Assembly: GCF_023278565.1 (NCBI RefSeq)
Contig: NC_064678.1
Coordinates: forward strand, 3,224,001 to 3,288,000
Direction: 5' to 3'
Source of the DNA: Colletotrichum lupini
Taxonomy: Eukaryota > Ascomycota > Sordariomycetes > Glomerellales > Glomerellaceae
Length of the DNA stretch: 64,000 nucleotides
Shown here: piece by piece, positions 13,110-23,664 of the stretch
Layout: each line of letters begins with the position of its first letter
Numbering within the stretch: the first letter of the stretch is position 1
Notes under the pieces: generated by a model
What the model was told of the DNA's origin: nothing
The model's input: the letters and a program-made list of their open reading frames with translations, nothing else
Database searches by the model: none
Position numbers and translations under genes: made by a program

Positions 13110-14560
13110 CGTAAAAGGTTTTTAGTAAGTCCATTTACTAGCATGTTTTCTATTAATATATAAGTAACCTCGAAGCTACTTCTAGCGTGCTCTTATCTTA
13201 GCTACATATTCTATATATCGATATAGTAAAGTCGAGTAGCTATTCTTTCTCCTTCCCCTACGACGAGTTAAATCGTCTACTAATTATCGTAGTTAACTAA
13301 CTATACTTCTCCTAGGTTAAGGGCAATATCCTTAAAAAAGCGCTTTAGAGCTATAGTCTCTTTTATAGTTTCTTTAAAATAAAGAAGCTTAGCTTCGGTA
13401 GTTAACGTCGTAACCGTCGCCTAGCGTACTAATTTCTATTAAATTAGGCCGCTAAAAAGGAATATTATATATCCTTAAGATAATCGTCGTATTACCTCGT
13501 TATTTACGAAGCTAGTATCTCTAACTAGAAATAATAATTACGTACTCAGTATACTACCGTAACAGAGCGCAAAATATCTCGTTATATAAAAATATCGGAT
13601 ATAGTAGTTAATTACTTTAATATAGGTTACGCTTAGGTTAGTCAAGAACCGTAATAATTACGAGTAAGTAAAGGCGACGTCTAGTCTAATTATAATAACT
13701 ATATAAAGCACACTCCCGACCTTCTCTTAGTAGCTCTTTATTTCCTCCTTTATTACCTACCCCTCGTTTAGTTTAAACTCTTCCTAAGGAAGAGGGGTAA
13801 CTAGATATAATAAATCTATAAGGTCGAAGCGCTTAATAACTCGCTCGATATATACGTCGTAAACAAAGTAAACCTTGCGAGTAGTACGGTCTCGTAAAAT
13901 CCGTACTCCGAGAAAGTAATTAATCGGTCTATTCTCCTTAAAGTTAATATATTCTTTTATACCGTCGACGATCCCCTAAGCTACCTTTCAATCGTCTTAA
14001 TAGTATAAAATAATAAAGTTATCGACGTAGAATACTAATATTACCTTCCTATCTATAGTTTAGTAAATATAGATCTCCTCATAGCTATATATTATATTTA
14101 TATTACGGAGTATAGAAGTAAAAGTTTAGAACTAGAGAATTAGTAAGTCTTAGAGGCTATATAGAGCGCGTTAGAGTTTACTTACTTTATTAATAACCTT
14201 ATATCCCTCTAAGAGTTTAATAATCACTAGCTTCTCGCTCTTAAGAAGCGCGTTAAGGAATGCGTTAATAGTATTATACTAGTCTACCTTAAGGTCGAAT
14301 TAGGTAGCTATTATTATTATAAGCCTAAAAGCCTTTGCGGCGAGCGTCGAAGCGTACGTATTTTATAAGGGGTTAAGTAGTTATATATCCCCCCTTATAT
14401 ATATACGTACTTTTACCTCGCTAACCTCGTTATTAACGTCGTGCTTATAAGTATATACCCACTTTAATAGAAATAGGATCCCTTATTTAGGATTACGGTC
14501 GACCTCTTCCTATATACTAATATCCCTCAGCTTTTTTATTTTTACATCTATAGCATCCCT
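13110..14560 (-). pseudogene. Remnant of Copia reverse transcriptase and RNase H
   Basis: Minus-strand translation shows ILFLLKWVYTYKHD (about 14405-14490, matching the WVYxxK box of Copia reverse transcriptase), YVDN (about 14018-14038, the catalytic YVDD box with the last Asp changed) and EVTYILIENMLVNGLTKNL (about 13117-13175, matching the conserved YIPTxxMxADxxTKxL end of RNase H). About 430 bp separate the first two boxes, close to normal for this family. Stops and substitutions leave it inactive. Integrase and gag should lie at higher coordinates up to about 18.4 kb but are too degraded to read with confidence. Confidence 0.85.
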
Positions 14561-17500
14561 AAGCAACTTCTATAGTTACGGTAGGAGATATTTAATATTA
14601 CTAAACTTCTTTAGTAAGCTCTAGAAGTTAACTTTAGTAAGTCGTAGTTTTTAAACTCCTCTGGAGCGCTCTAAGTAGGTCCTATAAACTACTCCTTTTA
14701 CTACTTAATAGAGTATTATATATCCTATACTACTTTCCTTTATAGCTTTTTACTAATTAGGTATAAAAGTAAAGAAAAAGTAATCCTAGAGACGGTTATA
14801 GTAATCGCCGTCTCTTATATTTAAATATAAAAGCGTCGCGAAGATACTACTATTAAAGCGTTATAGAGGTCTACGGGCCCGGTTTAAACGTTTAGGACCT
14901 AACGGAGCTTTACTTAGTACTTAATAAGGCGGTTCTTATAAGCTCTATTTTTATATAATAGTAGAGGTTTATTATAAGGGTTCCCTACTAACGTCGACTT
15001 TAGTATTAAAAATTACTTCCTTATAATCAGTACCTCGTTTACCGCGTGCTCTAGCGTTTTACTAAGAGCCGTTAAGAATTAAAAGCTCGAGAACCTCCGT
15101 AATATATATAAGCGCTCGTAGAGAGGACTATAAACTATACAGAGCCGTCTATAACCCGGTTACTATATCCCCTTCTTTACCCCTACCCCTAAGCTCGCGC
15201 AAGGGGGTTATTTTAGGGGTTAGTAATAATAGCAAGACTATATTAGCCTCTTTAGCCTCATTTACTATACCCTAAAATACGTCTATCGGTTACTTAACGT
15301 CCTAAATAGTTAAAAATCTAATAATAATACTATCCTCGATTATAAAGTTATCTTAAATATTAGCATTTTTAAAGTCCAGATCTACTTCCCCGAGTGCTCG
15401 AATTAACTTATCGTTAGTATTAAAAAGTTCTTATATCTCTTAGATTACTAAATTTACTTACTCGCCCATAATAGCTTATTCCTCGTATACGGGATTATAA
15501 AAGACTTTTTTATTAAACCTAATATTCCTCGTAATAAATACTTACTCGAGCGCGGGTACCTAGACCCTATATAAGTTATGCGTTTCTAATATATATCTAA
15601 CTAAGTATCCTATATACCCGCGGGGAAGTACTTTAAACTCTTTTTAATATATACCTCTCTTACGATCCCTATAAAGAGGGTATACTTAGTAGCTATATAC
15701 GTAAAGGCTACCGAGATACGGGGTAACCGGTTTAAAATCCCGTACTTAGTAACCCGTCTACTACTAGCGTTAATACCGCTTCTACTAATTAATTTCTATT
15801 ATAATAAGCGAATCTCCTTTATTAGCCTCCCGTAGGGTAATATTATAAATAAAGATTACCACTAGCACTATTTCGTCCTATAAATTCGTAAAGAGGTTTA
15901 TAAAAAGGCGTATCTTACGAGCTTTAGTAATTACGAGTTAACTTACTCTTTTAGCGTTACCCACGGGTTCCTTTATATATAAAAATAGAAGTTCTATTCC
16001 GATTCCTAGCTTGCTATACTACGTTTTATATACGCGTTTAACGTTTATAGTTAAGAGAGCGGTCTTATTATTACTTCTAAAAAAGTAAATTAGAATCCCT
16101 TTTTAATAACGAATCGCTACCTCGAGGCTCTATAGTACGAAAAGCACTTCCTCCTCTATTTTTATCTTTAAAAAGAACCCCCTAAACTACCTACTATATT
16201 CGTTAAAAGCTATAAGTATATATTATCGTTTACTAAGAAATAGTTCGAAGTAAAAGAGATCCTAGTACACACGGTACTATAGCCATAAGGCTCTTCTCGA
16301 GGGTAGTCCTTTTAAAACTACTATCTTAGCTTCGGATAATATACATACTTCATACTTAACTTATAATAGAGGTTTAATACGCATACCTCGAGTCTTATAT
16401 AGTAATCGACAAAGAGTATTAGGTCCGAGATAACCTATTCTAAGGTACTAAAAGAGCGCGTTATTAAACCTCTTACGGGTACGTTAATATAAGTAACGGA
16501 ATTTTCTATGGCTAACTAGTAATATAATACTAGCTAAGCTCTATAAAATACGCTTAAGGTTTACAAAAGAAGGATAGGATTAGAGGAGCTTATATTCAAA
16601 AAAGACTAGATTATTCTTTCGGATAAGCTACTTTTTAATAGTACTCTTATAAAGCGTTCCCTATTACAAAGTATAATCTAGACCGTAATACCAGAATACG
16701 CTTCTATTTAGCAAAGTCTCTAAAACTATATTAATATAAAATCCCTTAACGTAAGCGACGTTCTAGAGCTTTAGATCGCAAGTTCCCTTTCCCTTAGGTC
16801 CGTCTAGGACGCCCTTTATAATACGAGTACCGCGTGTAGTAATAGGTAGTATAGTAGTTCCTAATTTAACGTAATCTTTATTACCTAATAGTACGCAACT
16901 CTCGGGTTTAAATAAGCTCTTATCGTTAACTAAATATATTACTCCATAGCTATCTATTACCGTACTCTAAGAAAGGGGGTAAGCGCCACCTATAGGGGTA
17001 CTAAAAATTACGTTTACCTCTAAGTCCTAACTCTTTATAAATATAGCGACTACGTAGCCCTCGTCCTAGTTTACTAATAAGCTCGCTATAGGTTAGTTAG
17101 AAAATCCTTTTAGAAACCTAGGTTTTTTAGGAGTTCTATCGTTCCTTAGCCAACCAGCTTTCTTAAGCTCACTATAAAATAATTTCTACTTACTTAATTT
17201 AATAGCGGCGAGGACTTCCTCTACATAGCTCCTTAGCATTCGCATTAGTAACCCACTAGCGTTTCGGCCTATAAGTACCTATTTTAATTTTTAGCACGCC
17301 GTAGGGCGCTACGGGTATACGTAATTACAAGGGTATATAACGTTACCCTTATTATTTACGTCGTTAACTAAGTCAGAGCGTCTAATAAAAATAGAATAAG
17401 CCCCTCCTTAACCTAAAGGTCGTTTAGTATATATATCCTAGGTTACTAAGCTAAATATATACGCAATCTCCTCGAGGGTCCTCGTATACGTTCTAAAGGC

Positions 17501-18493
17501 TATTAATTCGCTAAAAGTCTTATATATACGTTAGCCCTATATAGGGTTAAGTCTAGACTTAACTATAACTAAGAAGTTAAGTACGGCGATCTCTCTACTA
17601 ATTTCTAAAATATCGTACGTTTTAGCTTAGAAATAAGCGGACTACTACTCCTTATACTAGCGTTAGGGATTAATTCTAGTCCTTGCTTTATTAAGGGCTT
17701 GTTAGTATTCCTCTCGAACCGCATTCCTTACTACTAGTTCGGGGGGCGCAAATTCTTACTTTAAATATCTAACGATTCGCTATATACTAAACTTAGCGCC
17801 GTTCTTAGTAGCTTTTTAGAATACGTATTTATATAGTATAGCGTTAACTAATTTTACTAACTACTAAGCGAGGACTTTAATATACGTATTAATAATATTA
17901 CGTTCGTAAGCTATAAGTTACTTATATTTAGCGTCGAGCTCCTATTATTTTTAAATACTCTCGAGCGTATAGATCCTCTTTACGGGTGCGGTATAAAGAT
18001 AAATTTATCTACGTAAAGTAGGTAGCATAGCTAGCTTTATAAAAAAAAACCCGGCTTAGTTCTATAAGTTACTTATACTTAAAGAAGTTAAAAGGTTCGT
18101 ACTAAGAGTTATATCTAGAAGCTACTAGTAGAGGATTTCCTAGTTTCTTTAGTCGTTTTTAAACGCTTTATAACGGGCCTAGTAGGCTCGTAGTTCTTCT
18201 TTATTACGGGTCGTAACTAATCGTCTAAATTCTAAGGGCAAAGTAAGCGCTATAGAGGGGTCGAGGAATGCGTCGGAATTTAGAGCGTCTAGGTCGACGT
18301 ACTTCTAAACCCTAACGCCCTTACTTATAGCACAAAGTGCGTTAAACTATTTAATCTAACTATCGTAGCTAGTTAGTTTAGCTTAGGCTAAAGTAAGTAC
18401 GAGTAAGTCGGTTATTTTAAAAAGATCGTAAGAATCGTATTAATAAGTACGTTATCGTAGTATAGGGTCTTAACTAAGAGCTAGGCTCATAAC

Positions 18494-18670
18494 TATCACG
18501 AGTTATAGCACGTAGTAATGGGCATACGGAGTATAGTAAAAGTAGCTTAACTATTAAAGTAGAAATAGACAAAAGGAGAAGGTCTATATACACGATATCT
18601 GAGATAGACACGTGATTCAGCACGTAACGGGCACTTTGTGAGGTGCGATTACTATCCCTGTTACGTGACA
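18494..18670 (-). repeat. Right LTR (177 bp), family 1 Copia
   Basis: Aligns gap-free to 11092-11268. Its first base pairs read TATCACGAG, the RIP product of TGTCACGAG in the left copy, and it ends TTACGTGACA. Given minus-strand pol, this is the 5' LTR. The flanking GATTT follows directly. Confidence 0.93.
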
Positions 18671-18675
18671 GATTT
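18671..18675. repeat. Right target-site duplication GATTT
   Basis: Exact match to 11087-11091 on the other side of the element. Confidence 0.9.
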
Positions 18676-18894
18676 TCTATCGCTTCAGTCACCTCTGCCT
18701 GATCACTCCGCGACTACTATACAGATGGGTAAGCCGAAGCCTTTGACCTAGGAGACTTCCCTGACTCTAAATGGAAATCTTGATCCTGAACTAACTTACG
18801 AGAAGTTGAGATCGAAACACCACAATGACTTTGGGATACTCGGGCAAGGCCAGTAAAGTCCGTTCCCTCGAATGGTGCAAAGGCCCTATTTCTC

Positions 18895-18924
18895 TAGTGG
18901 GGCGACCAAAAGTCTGAGAACACC
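18895..18924 (+). repeat. Candidate 5' terminal inverted repeat of a Tc1/mariner-like element
   Basis: A sequence starting TAGTGGGGCGACC and running through AAAAGTCTGAGAACACC resembles ends of fungal Tc1/mariner transposons, including a TA at the outer edge. It lies about 100 bp upstream of a transposase-type HTH frame. I could not find the matching inverted end downstream, so the element is probably truncated. Confidence 0.45.
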
Positions 18925-18993
18925 CCGCCTGCCCATCGGCACGTCCTGACGCGTCTTCCTCAGTTCACCTCAAACGCTCTTGACCATAATTAA

Positions 18994-19299
18994 ATGAGCG
19001 CCGATACCGGATTGCGCGCCTTCGCGGCCCGGCTTCGAGGAGAACGGAGTTCTGGCTTCGAACTGAAAGAACAGGAACGAGTAGCAATTATTGCTCTTGT
19101 TCTGGGCGGCCGAAGCTATCGCAACGTCGCAGCGATTTTCGGCTGCTCGCTCGGCGCGGTCGCATCGACGGTTCGGCGGTACAATAAAGATCATACTTTT
19201 AAGGTAGCACCCCGGAAAGGCAGGCCGAAGAAAGTCTCGGGCGACACGTACGTGAATCTGGTACACATTCCTGGTTCTACAATCTTAACACTTGAATAG
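18994..19299 (+). pseudogene. N-terminal DNA-binding fragment of a Tc1/mariner-type transposase
   Basis: The 101-aa frame starting MSADTG has a helix-turn-helix of the Tc1/paired type at about residues 25-60 (ELKEQERVAII, GRSYRNVAAIFGCS, STVRRYNKD) followed by an AT-hook-like basic GRPKK at about 75-79, the usual N-terminal layout of Tc1/Fot-like transposases. The catalytic DDE domain is missing: after about residue 85 similarity ends and the frame closes. It is not RIP-degraded, unlike the adjoining Copia element, so it was either never duplicated in this genome or arrived after the RIP. A domesticated DNA-binding protein is possible but unproven. Confidence 0.6.
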
Positions 19300-19592
19300 A
19301 CAACCAGTAACATTATGATTTGAGTCTGGATAATGGTTGGATTTGCTCGTCCGCTTGTCGCCAAGATTCCAATGGCGGCTCAGGCCATGTGCTTATACTG
19401 GGCTTTCAACAGGCTTTGAAGTCTTGCACATAGACTGGATTCAGAGGAAACTCTTCACCAAGCTTAGTTCCGGGAATGCAGATCTGCAACGCATGATCTT
19501 TTCGAAGACATCACTTGTTGCTCGACACCAAGAATGGGAAATCTTTTTTCTCATTAATCGGTGACCTCGTGGAGTTCTTCAACCAACTCTCT

Positions 19593-20020
19593 TTACTCAT
19601 CCGCATCACTTCCCAAGTCCTCAGCGAAGAACTCCTCGGCGGCCTGCTCGCCTCTCTTGGCCACGACCTCCACGGGCTCCTCCTCGTCCTCAGGCTCGGT
19701 GGAGACGCGCCTCTCAAGGTCGCCTGCCTCTTCGAGATCGGCCGCCACGAGGTCGGCGTTGGAGAGCTCCTGTCTCTTGATGACGATATCGGGCAAGTCG
19801 GCTACCGCCGCTCGGGCGAGAACGGGAGCCTGTGGGATATGGTATTAGTGACACGGCTCAGATATGAGAGATAAATGCAGGGGAGAGCGTAATGTGCAGC
19901 GTGGAATGCGGGATGGATTTTGGGACTACTCACCACGGTGAGGGCTACGCCTGAGAGGCTGAGAGAGTTCACACCAGTAACGGCGACCAGGCCGACAGCG
20001 AAGAATGATTGAAGCTGCAT
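19593..20020 (-). CDS. Small acidic secreted protein with three dibasic (Kex2-like) sites
   Basis: Exons 20020-19934 and 19829-19593 (intron 104 bp, GTGAGT..CACAG) give 107 aa. Residues 1 to about 19 form a hydrophobic signal peptide (MQLQSFFAVGLVAVTGVNS). The rest is strongly acidic and cut by dibasic sites at KR 47-48, RR 69-70 and KR 87-88, which a Kex2-type Golgi protease could process into three short acidic peptides. There are no cysteines, so a disulfide-stabilised effector fold is unlikely. The segments between sites are similar in charge and length but not clear repeats. TATA-like sequences lie about 35 and 130 bp upstream on the minus strand. Function unknown; a secreted propeptide is one reading, a plain acidic cell-surface protein another. 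Confidence 0.65.
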
Positions 20021-21279
20021 CTTGAAAAAGCGAATTGTAGATAGTGGTATTATAAGTCGATGGTAATATTAACTGGATTGAAGAGAAGCAGATCTGGGTT
20101 GGAAACTTGACACGCAACCACCACAGGAAACGCACGAACTTTGACCTGCCTATATATCATCCATAGACCCGGGAGGTTTTTGGAGAGACGTGCGGTCGCC
20201 CACATGCCGTTCAAGCGAACATCTGAAGTTTTGCCAGATGACGAATTCGACACTGTTGGGAAACCAGCGTCAGTGTCAAAAGCATAACCGCAACAGTCCG
20301 TTTCACATGTTTTGACCAACCCCCCAAAAGGACAGGCCTAAAGCGCTGCAGCCCTGGCAAAGGTCCAGGCATGCCCGCCGCGAGGGAGCCAGCCTGAGAG
20401 GGGAACAAGGTCCCAGTGTACAGCTGCAAAGGACGGGCAACGCGGCCAAAAACTCTGACTGCCCGCGTCGCGGTGCTCTCGACCTGTCAGATCTTCGTCT
20501 CATGGGTGGTGAGCGACCTTTCACAGAACTCTCAAACCCACTGACATCCTTCAGAATTCGCTCACTGTTCGGACGGGGGGTCACTGAAGCTACGCGGGCC
20601 CTGTCAATCCTCCCCTTCCCCCTCAGTAGCCCCCGGGCCACTCGTGGCCCCCCTAAGAGACTGGTGGGAAGAGGTGGGATGAGACCAGAGATTCTATGTT
20701 GGGAGGGGCCTTGGGGGCCAACTACACTGCACATGGGCAGATGTGGTGAAACAAGACAGGTTTCTGACGGAACTCTCGTGGTGCGACGTTTGTGTGAGAG
20801 TGCCAAGCCTGGGTTGCGCTGTTGCACGACCTCTCTCCAGGGATCCACTTTCGCCCTCGCCGTATCCGTAATCGTCAGATCGATTGCGGGAATTTGGGGG
20901 TGACAGTTGCCGGTTGCCGATTGAACGTCGGCATATCGGCATGGTTGAAATGCGTCGAAAGGCCTATCACTGTCGGCAATTGAGTTTTGTCGAGGGGGAC
21001 TGTTGCTGAAATAGCCACTCAAGTAACGTTTTCCAACATAGCCCAGCCAATTTTGTCTGAGGTTATAAATGCGTTCTATACATCAATCAGACAACATGAC
21101 ACAATGCACTGCAGTGTGTAAAAAGCGCCTCAATCGTGAATTCATGTTCATGAGTTCGTAATAGTTCTCTTCATCATTCCAAGATGCCCAACGCTTAAAA
21201 AGTGTATGTGATGATCGCTACTCTAAACCCGTCTAAACCATCAAGGTTCTCTCTGAGCTCCTATAAGATGATGATGATT
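20021..21279. other. Noncoding interval between the acidic secreted protein and dCMP deaminase
   Basis: A 239-codon minus-strand open frame (20303-21022) overlaps other frames and has no recognisable domain; its Arg/Pro/Ser/Cys-rich composition is that of random GC-rich frames. I see nothing else supportable. Confidence 0.5.
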
Positions 21280-22765
21280 CTAGTACAACTCCATCTTTTC
21301 TAAATTTTCAAGATGGATCAATCCATTGGCAGGCTATTAATTTGTCAGTACTGGATCAACGAATGCTAAGCATCACTGAAAGAAACTTACCGGAATGTAT
21401 TGCCTCAACTTGACACCCGCTTGCCGGAACACCGCTGCCGTCTCCGTATCCATGCTGTATCCATGGGCATACACCACCTCGTCGATGCCGACCTGGCAGA
21501 TCTTGATGCTACACGTCAAGCAAGGGCAAGTATCACAGTACAGCACGGCGCCCTCGCGGATACGCTCCCGGCCAGCCTCCAGCAGGGCATTCTCCTCGGC
21601 GTGGATGCACAGGCACGTAGCCAGGCCGACGCCAGACGAATTACCCGAGTTGCAACGGGAGCAGCCGCCGTCGGAGCAGTTCTGCAGGCCGCGGGGCGTG
21701 CCGTTGTAGCCGGTGGAGATGACGCGTTTCTCGCGCCCGACGAGGACGGCCCCGACGCGGCGCTTCATGCAGTTCGAGCGCAGGGAGGCGAGCTCGGCCA
21801 GAGACATGAAGTAGGCGTCCCAGGTGGGCCGGAGGCGCACCGGGTTGGCGAGGTCGAGCTTGCCGAGCGTGGCGTAGAGGTGCGCGATGGAGGAGGAGGT
21901 GTTGAGGAGGCGGACGGTCGCTCGCGAGATGAGCGGTTGCAGGCCCTGTTTTGGGTCGTAGAGGTGGGTGTCTGAGGCGAGGGCGAAGGACTCGAGGGTG
22001 CAGTGGGGATTGTGGAGGGCGCGGAAGCGGGCGTGGCGGACTGTCAAGGGAGCGTCGACGGAGATGAGCATGAAGAAGGGGCGTCTGGAGAGGACGTCGA
22101 GGATGGCTTCGTTGTGGACGTCTGTGGTGACGAAGCGTGATTGCCATCGGGTAGTTACGTATTCCAGCAGGGCGTCGGCGGAAGAGAAGACGAGCTCGTC
22201 GGGGTAGTGAGAGTAAATGCCGTTGGTTCGCGGTTGTCCGCTCAAAATAGTTAGGGGAGCGGGAGAGAACGCAGGTTTCTGCTGCTGTTGTTTTGGCTCT
22301 CTGTCGGCGTTGCTGCTGATAGCCACGGCGGTATCTATGCTCCCTTCAGGGGCCCATTGAGGATGAGGGCATTCAGCCTTGGTATGGCCTTTCTCGTTGC
22401 AGTTGAAGCATGAGCCCGATGCCCCTCCCTTGTTCTTCTTCTTCTTGTTCTTTGAAGAAGATTGCTGCTGAGAACCGGAGGCATTGGTGCCGTTGGTGAA
22501 CTGCGGGTCAGCTCGCTCCGGCTCTGGCCGTGGCTCCGGCACCGGGTCAGGTTTGGAGACCGGAGCCTCATCCCGGGGTGGAGTTGCGGCAGGGTCCGTC
22601 AGGCGGAGCAGTCTGAAGCCATGATGCTCGACCAGATATTGAGCAACGCTCTTCTTGCCGGCACAAATGCCTTACGATTGTCAGAATAATGTTCGCAGTT
22701 GCTGAAGTGGATTGAGTTTTGACTCAGGAGTCGGTCGACTTACCACCACAGATTCCAATCAGCAT
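21280..22765 (-). CDS. DCD1: Deoxycytidylate (dCMP) deaminase with an inserted CCHC zinc knuckle
   Basis: Predicted to convert dCMP to dUMP, feeding thymidylate synthesis. Exons 22765-22744, 22670-21391 and 21333-21280 give 451 aa; introns of 73 and 57 bp have canonical GTAAG donors. The N-terminus carries a P-loop-like GGICAGKK (residues 7-14), as in other fungal DCD1 proteins. The C-terminal deaminase has HAE (His364-Glu366) and PCLTC (Cys391, Cys394) for the catalytic zinc. Between them a Ser/Lys-rich linker holds a complete zinc knuckle, Cys95, Cys98, His103, Cys108 (C-X2-C-X4-H-X4-C). Without splicing of the last intron the frame would stop at 21373, seven residues after Pro; splicing gives the end IPPANGLIHL, which fits the family better. 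The upstream region is shared with divergent ATG7. Confidence 0.93.
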
Positions 22766-23664
22766 CTTGGCCCAGGTACCGTACCAGACGAGATTTTATT
22801 GTAAGAGTAAGCACCTCAAAGGGGGAAATCGGAAAATTCGATCGAGTCTGCCTTTATCCGTCGATCGTCAACCTCCGATGTGCAGCTCTGCCGGTTGCGT
22901 AAACTCCTGAAAACCAACCTGGCAACAAGTGTCCAATGGAAAAGTCGCGATCTGAATTCTTTGCATGAACGCGTCTCCACGCGTAAAGCCGTTTTTGCAG
23001 CTCGGGCCAGATCATTTGGGTGTCCCCCGCGGACGTCGGGTCGAATTACTCCGATATTTAGCCGGCGGGACCTGCAGAGCATGACACAATCATCTCCCGT
23101 GGCACCGAGCGAGCTCCCGTCCCCCACCTTTGGTCGTCCAGCTGAGGTGGGCAGCCTGGCGGGGGAGAAGCTACCCGAACGGGCACCTGCCCAAGGTGTT
23201 TGCCCTATCATGCCTCACCTGTTAGACAACCATCTCACCCTCAAAGGAAGCTCTCACCAGCCTTGTTCTTGTGACTTCCTGACTCCGACAAGCCGCCGCT
23301 TGACTGCCTGTTCTCGTGACTCTTTTGAACTTGACATTTCCAAGCATCCCTCAGGCACAGCGACACCGCCCGGACCCCTCCGCTTTGTCCGGAGACGATA
23401 CGGAACTGCGACCTGCCTGTTCCGTCATACTGAACCTAAGCCCTCTACGCTTTTGAGTCATTTCGACCTAAATCGCGACCTGCTTTCGGTTTATTCTCCT
23501 ACATACCCAAATACTTGGAACACACCTAAGGGCTACAACGTTCTCCTGGAGTAAATATCGTAGCATAGCCCGAATACCGAGTCCAGGCGCAAACCATCGC
23601 GAAGACTGCCTGCATTTCCCCATACGAGCGCCAAAAAGCGCGCGTCCGCCACAGCTTGTCCACC
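22766..23664. promoter_or_regulatory. Shared intergenic region between divergent dCMP deaminase and ATG7
   Basis: About 900 bp separate the two start codons, which point away from each other. A 224-codon plus-strand open frame (22880-23554) lies here but shows no domain and is probably spurious. The stretch must hold both promoters; I cannot identify specific sites. Confidence 0.5.

Larger units (their letters stand above)
11092..18670 (-). mobile_element. Complete but RIP-degraded Ty1/Copia LTR retrotransposon (family 1, 7579 bp)
   Basis: Two 177-bp direct repeats flank 7.2 kb of very AT-rich DNA, bounded by a 5-bp GATTT duplication. On the minus strand, fragments of Copia pol can be read between stops: a WVYTYKHD reverse transcriptase segment (about 14405-14490), YVDNFIILY matching the YVDD catalytic box (about 14005-14040) and the RNase H end with ENMLVNGLTKNL (about 13117-13170). 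Their order and spacing fit Ty1/Copia. CpA and TpG are nearly absent and stops are frequent, as expected for RIP; the element cannot encode functional proteins. The interval between the RNase H end and the left LTR (11269-13100) is unusually long and carries a reading frame on the opposite strand. Confidence 0.93.

Noticed and set aside
11269..18493. Search for CRISPR arrays, rRNA genes or bacterial-type operons, here and in the whole window
   Set aside because: None found; repeats are LTRs, TSDs and short tandem units, and the gene structure is eukaryotic.
20303..21022. 239-codon open frame on the minus strand
   Set aside because: Overlaps competing frames, no domain, no signal peptide, composition of a chance frame in GC-rich DNA.
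22880..23554. 224-codon open frame on the plus strand between dCMP deaminase and ATG7
   Set aside because: Sits in the shared promoter region; no recognisable motif, Ser/Arg/Thr-rich chance composition.
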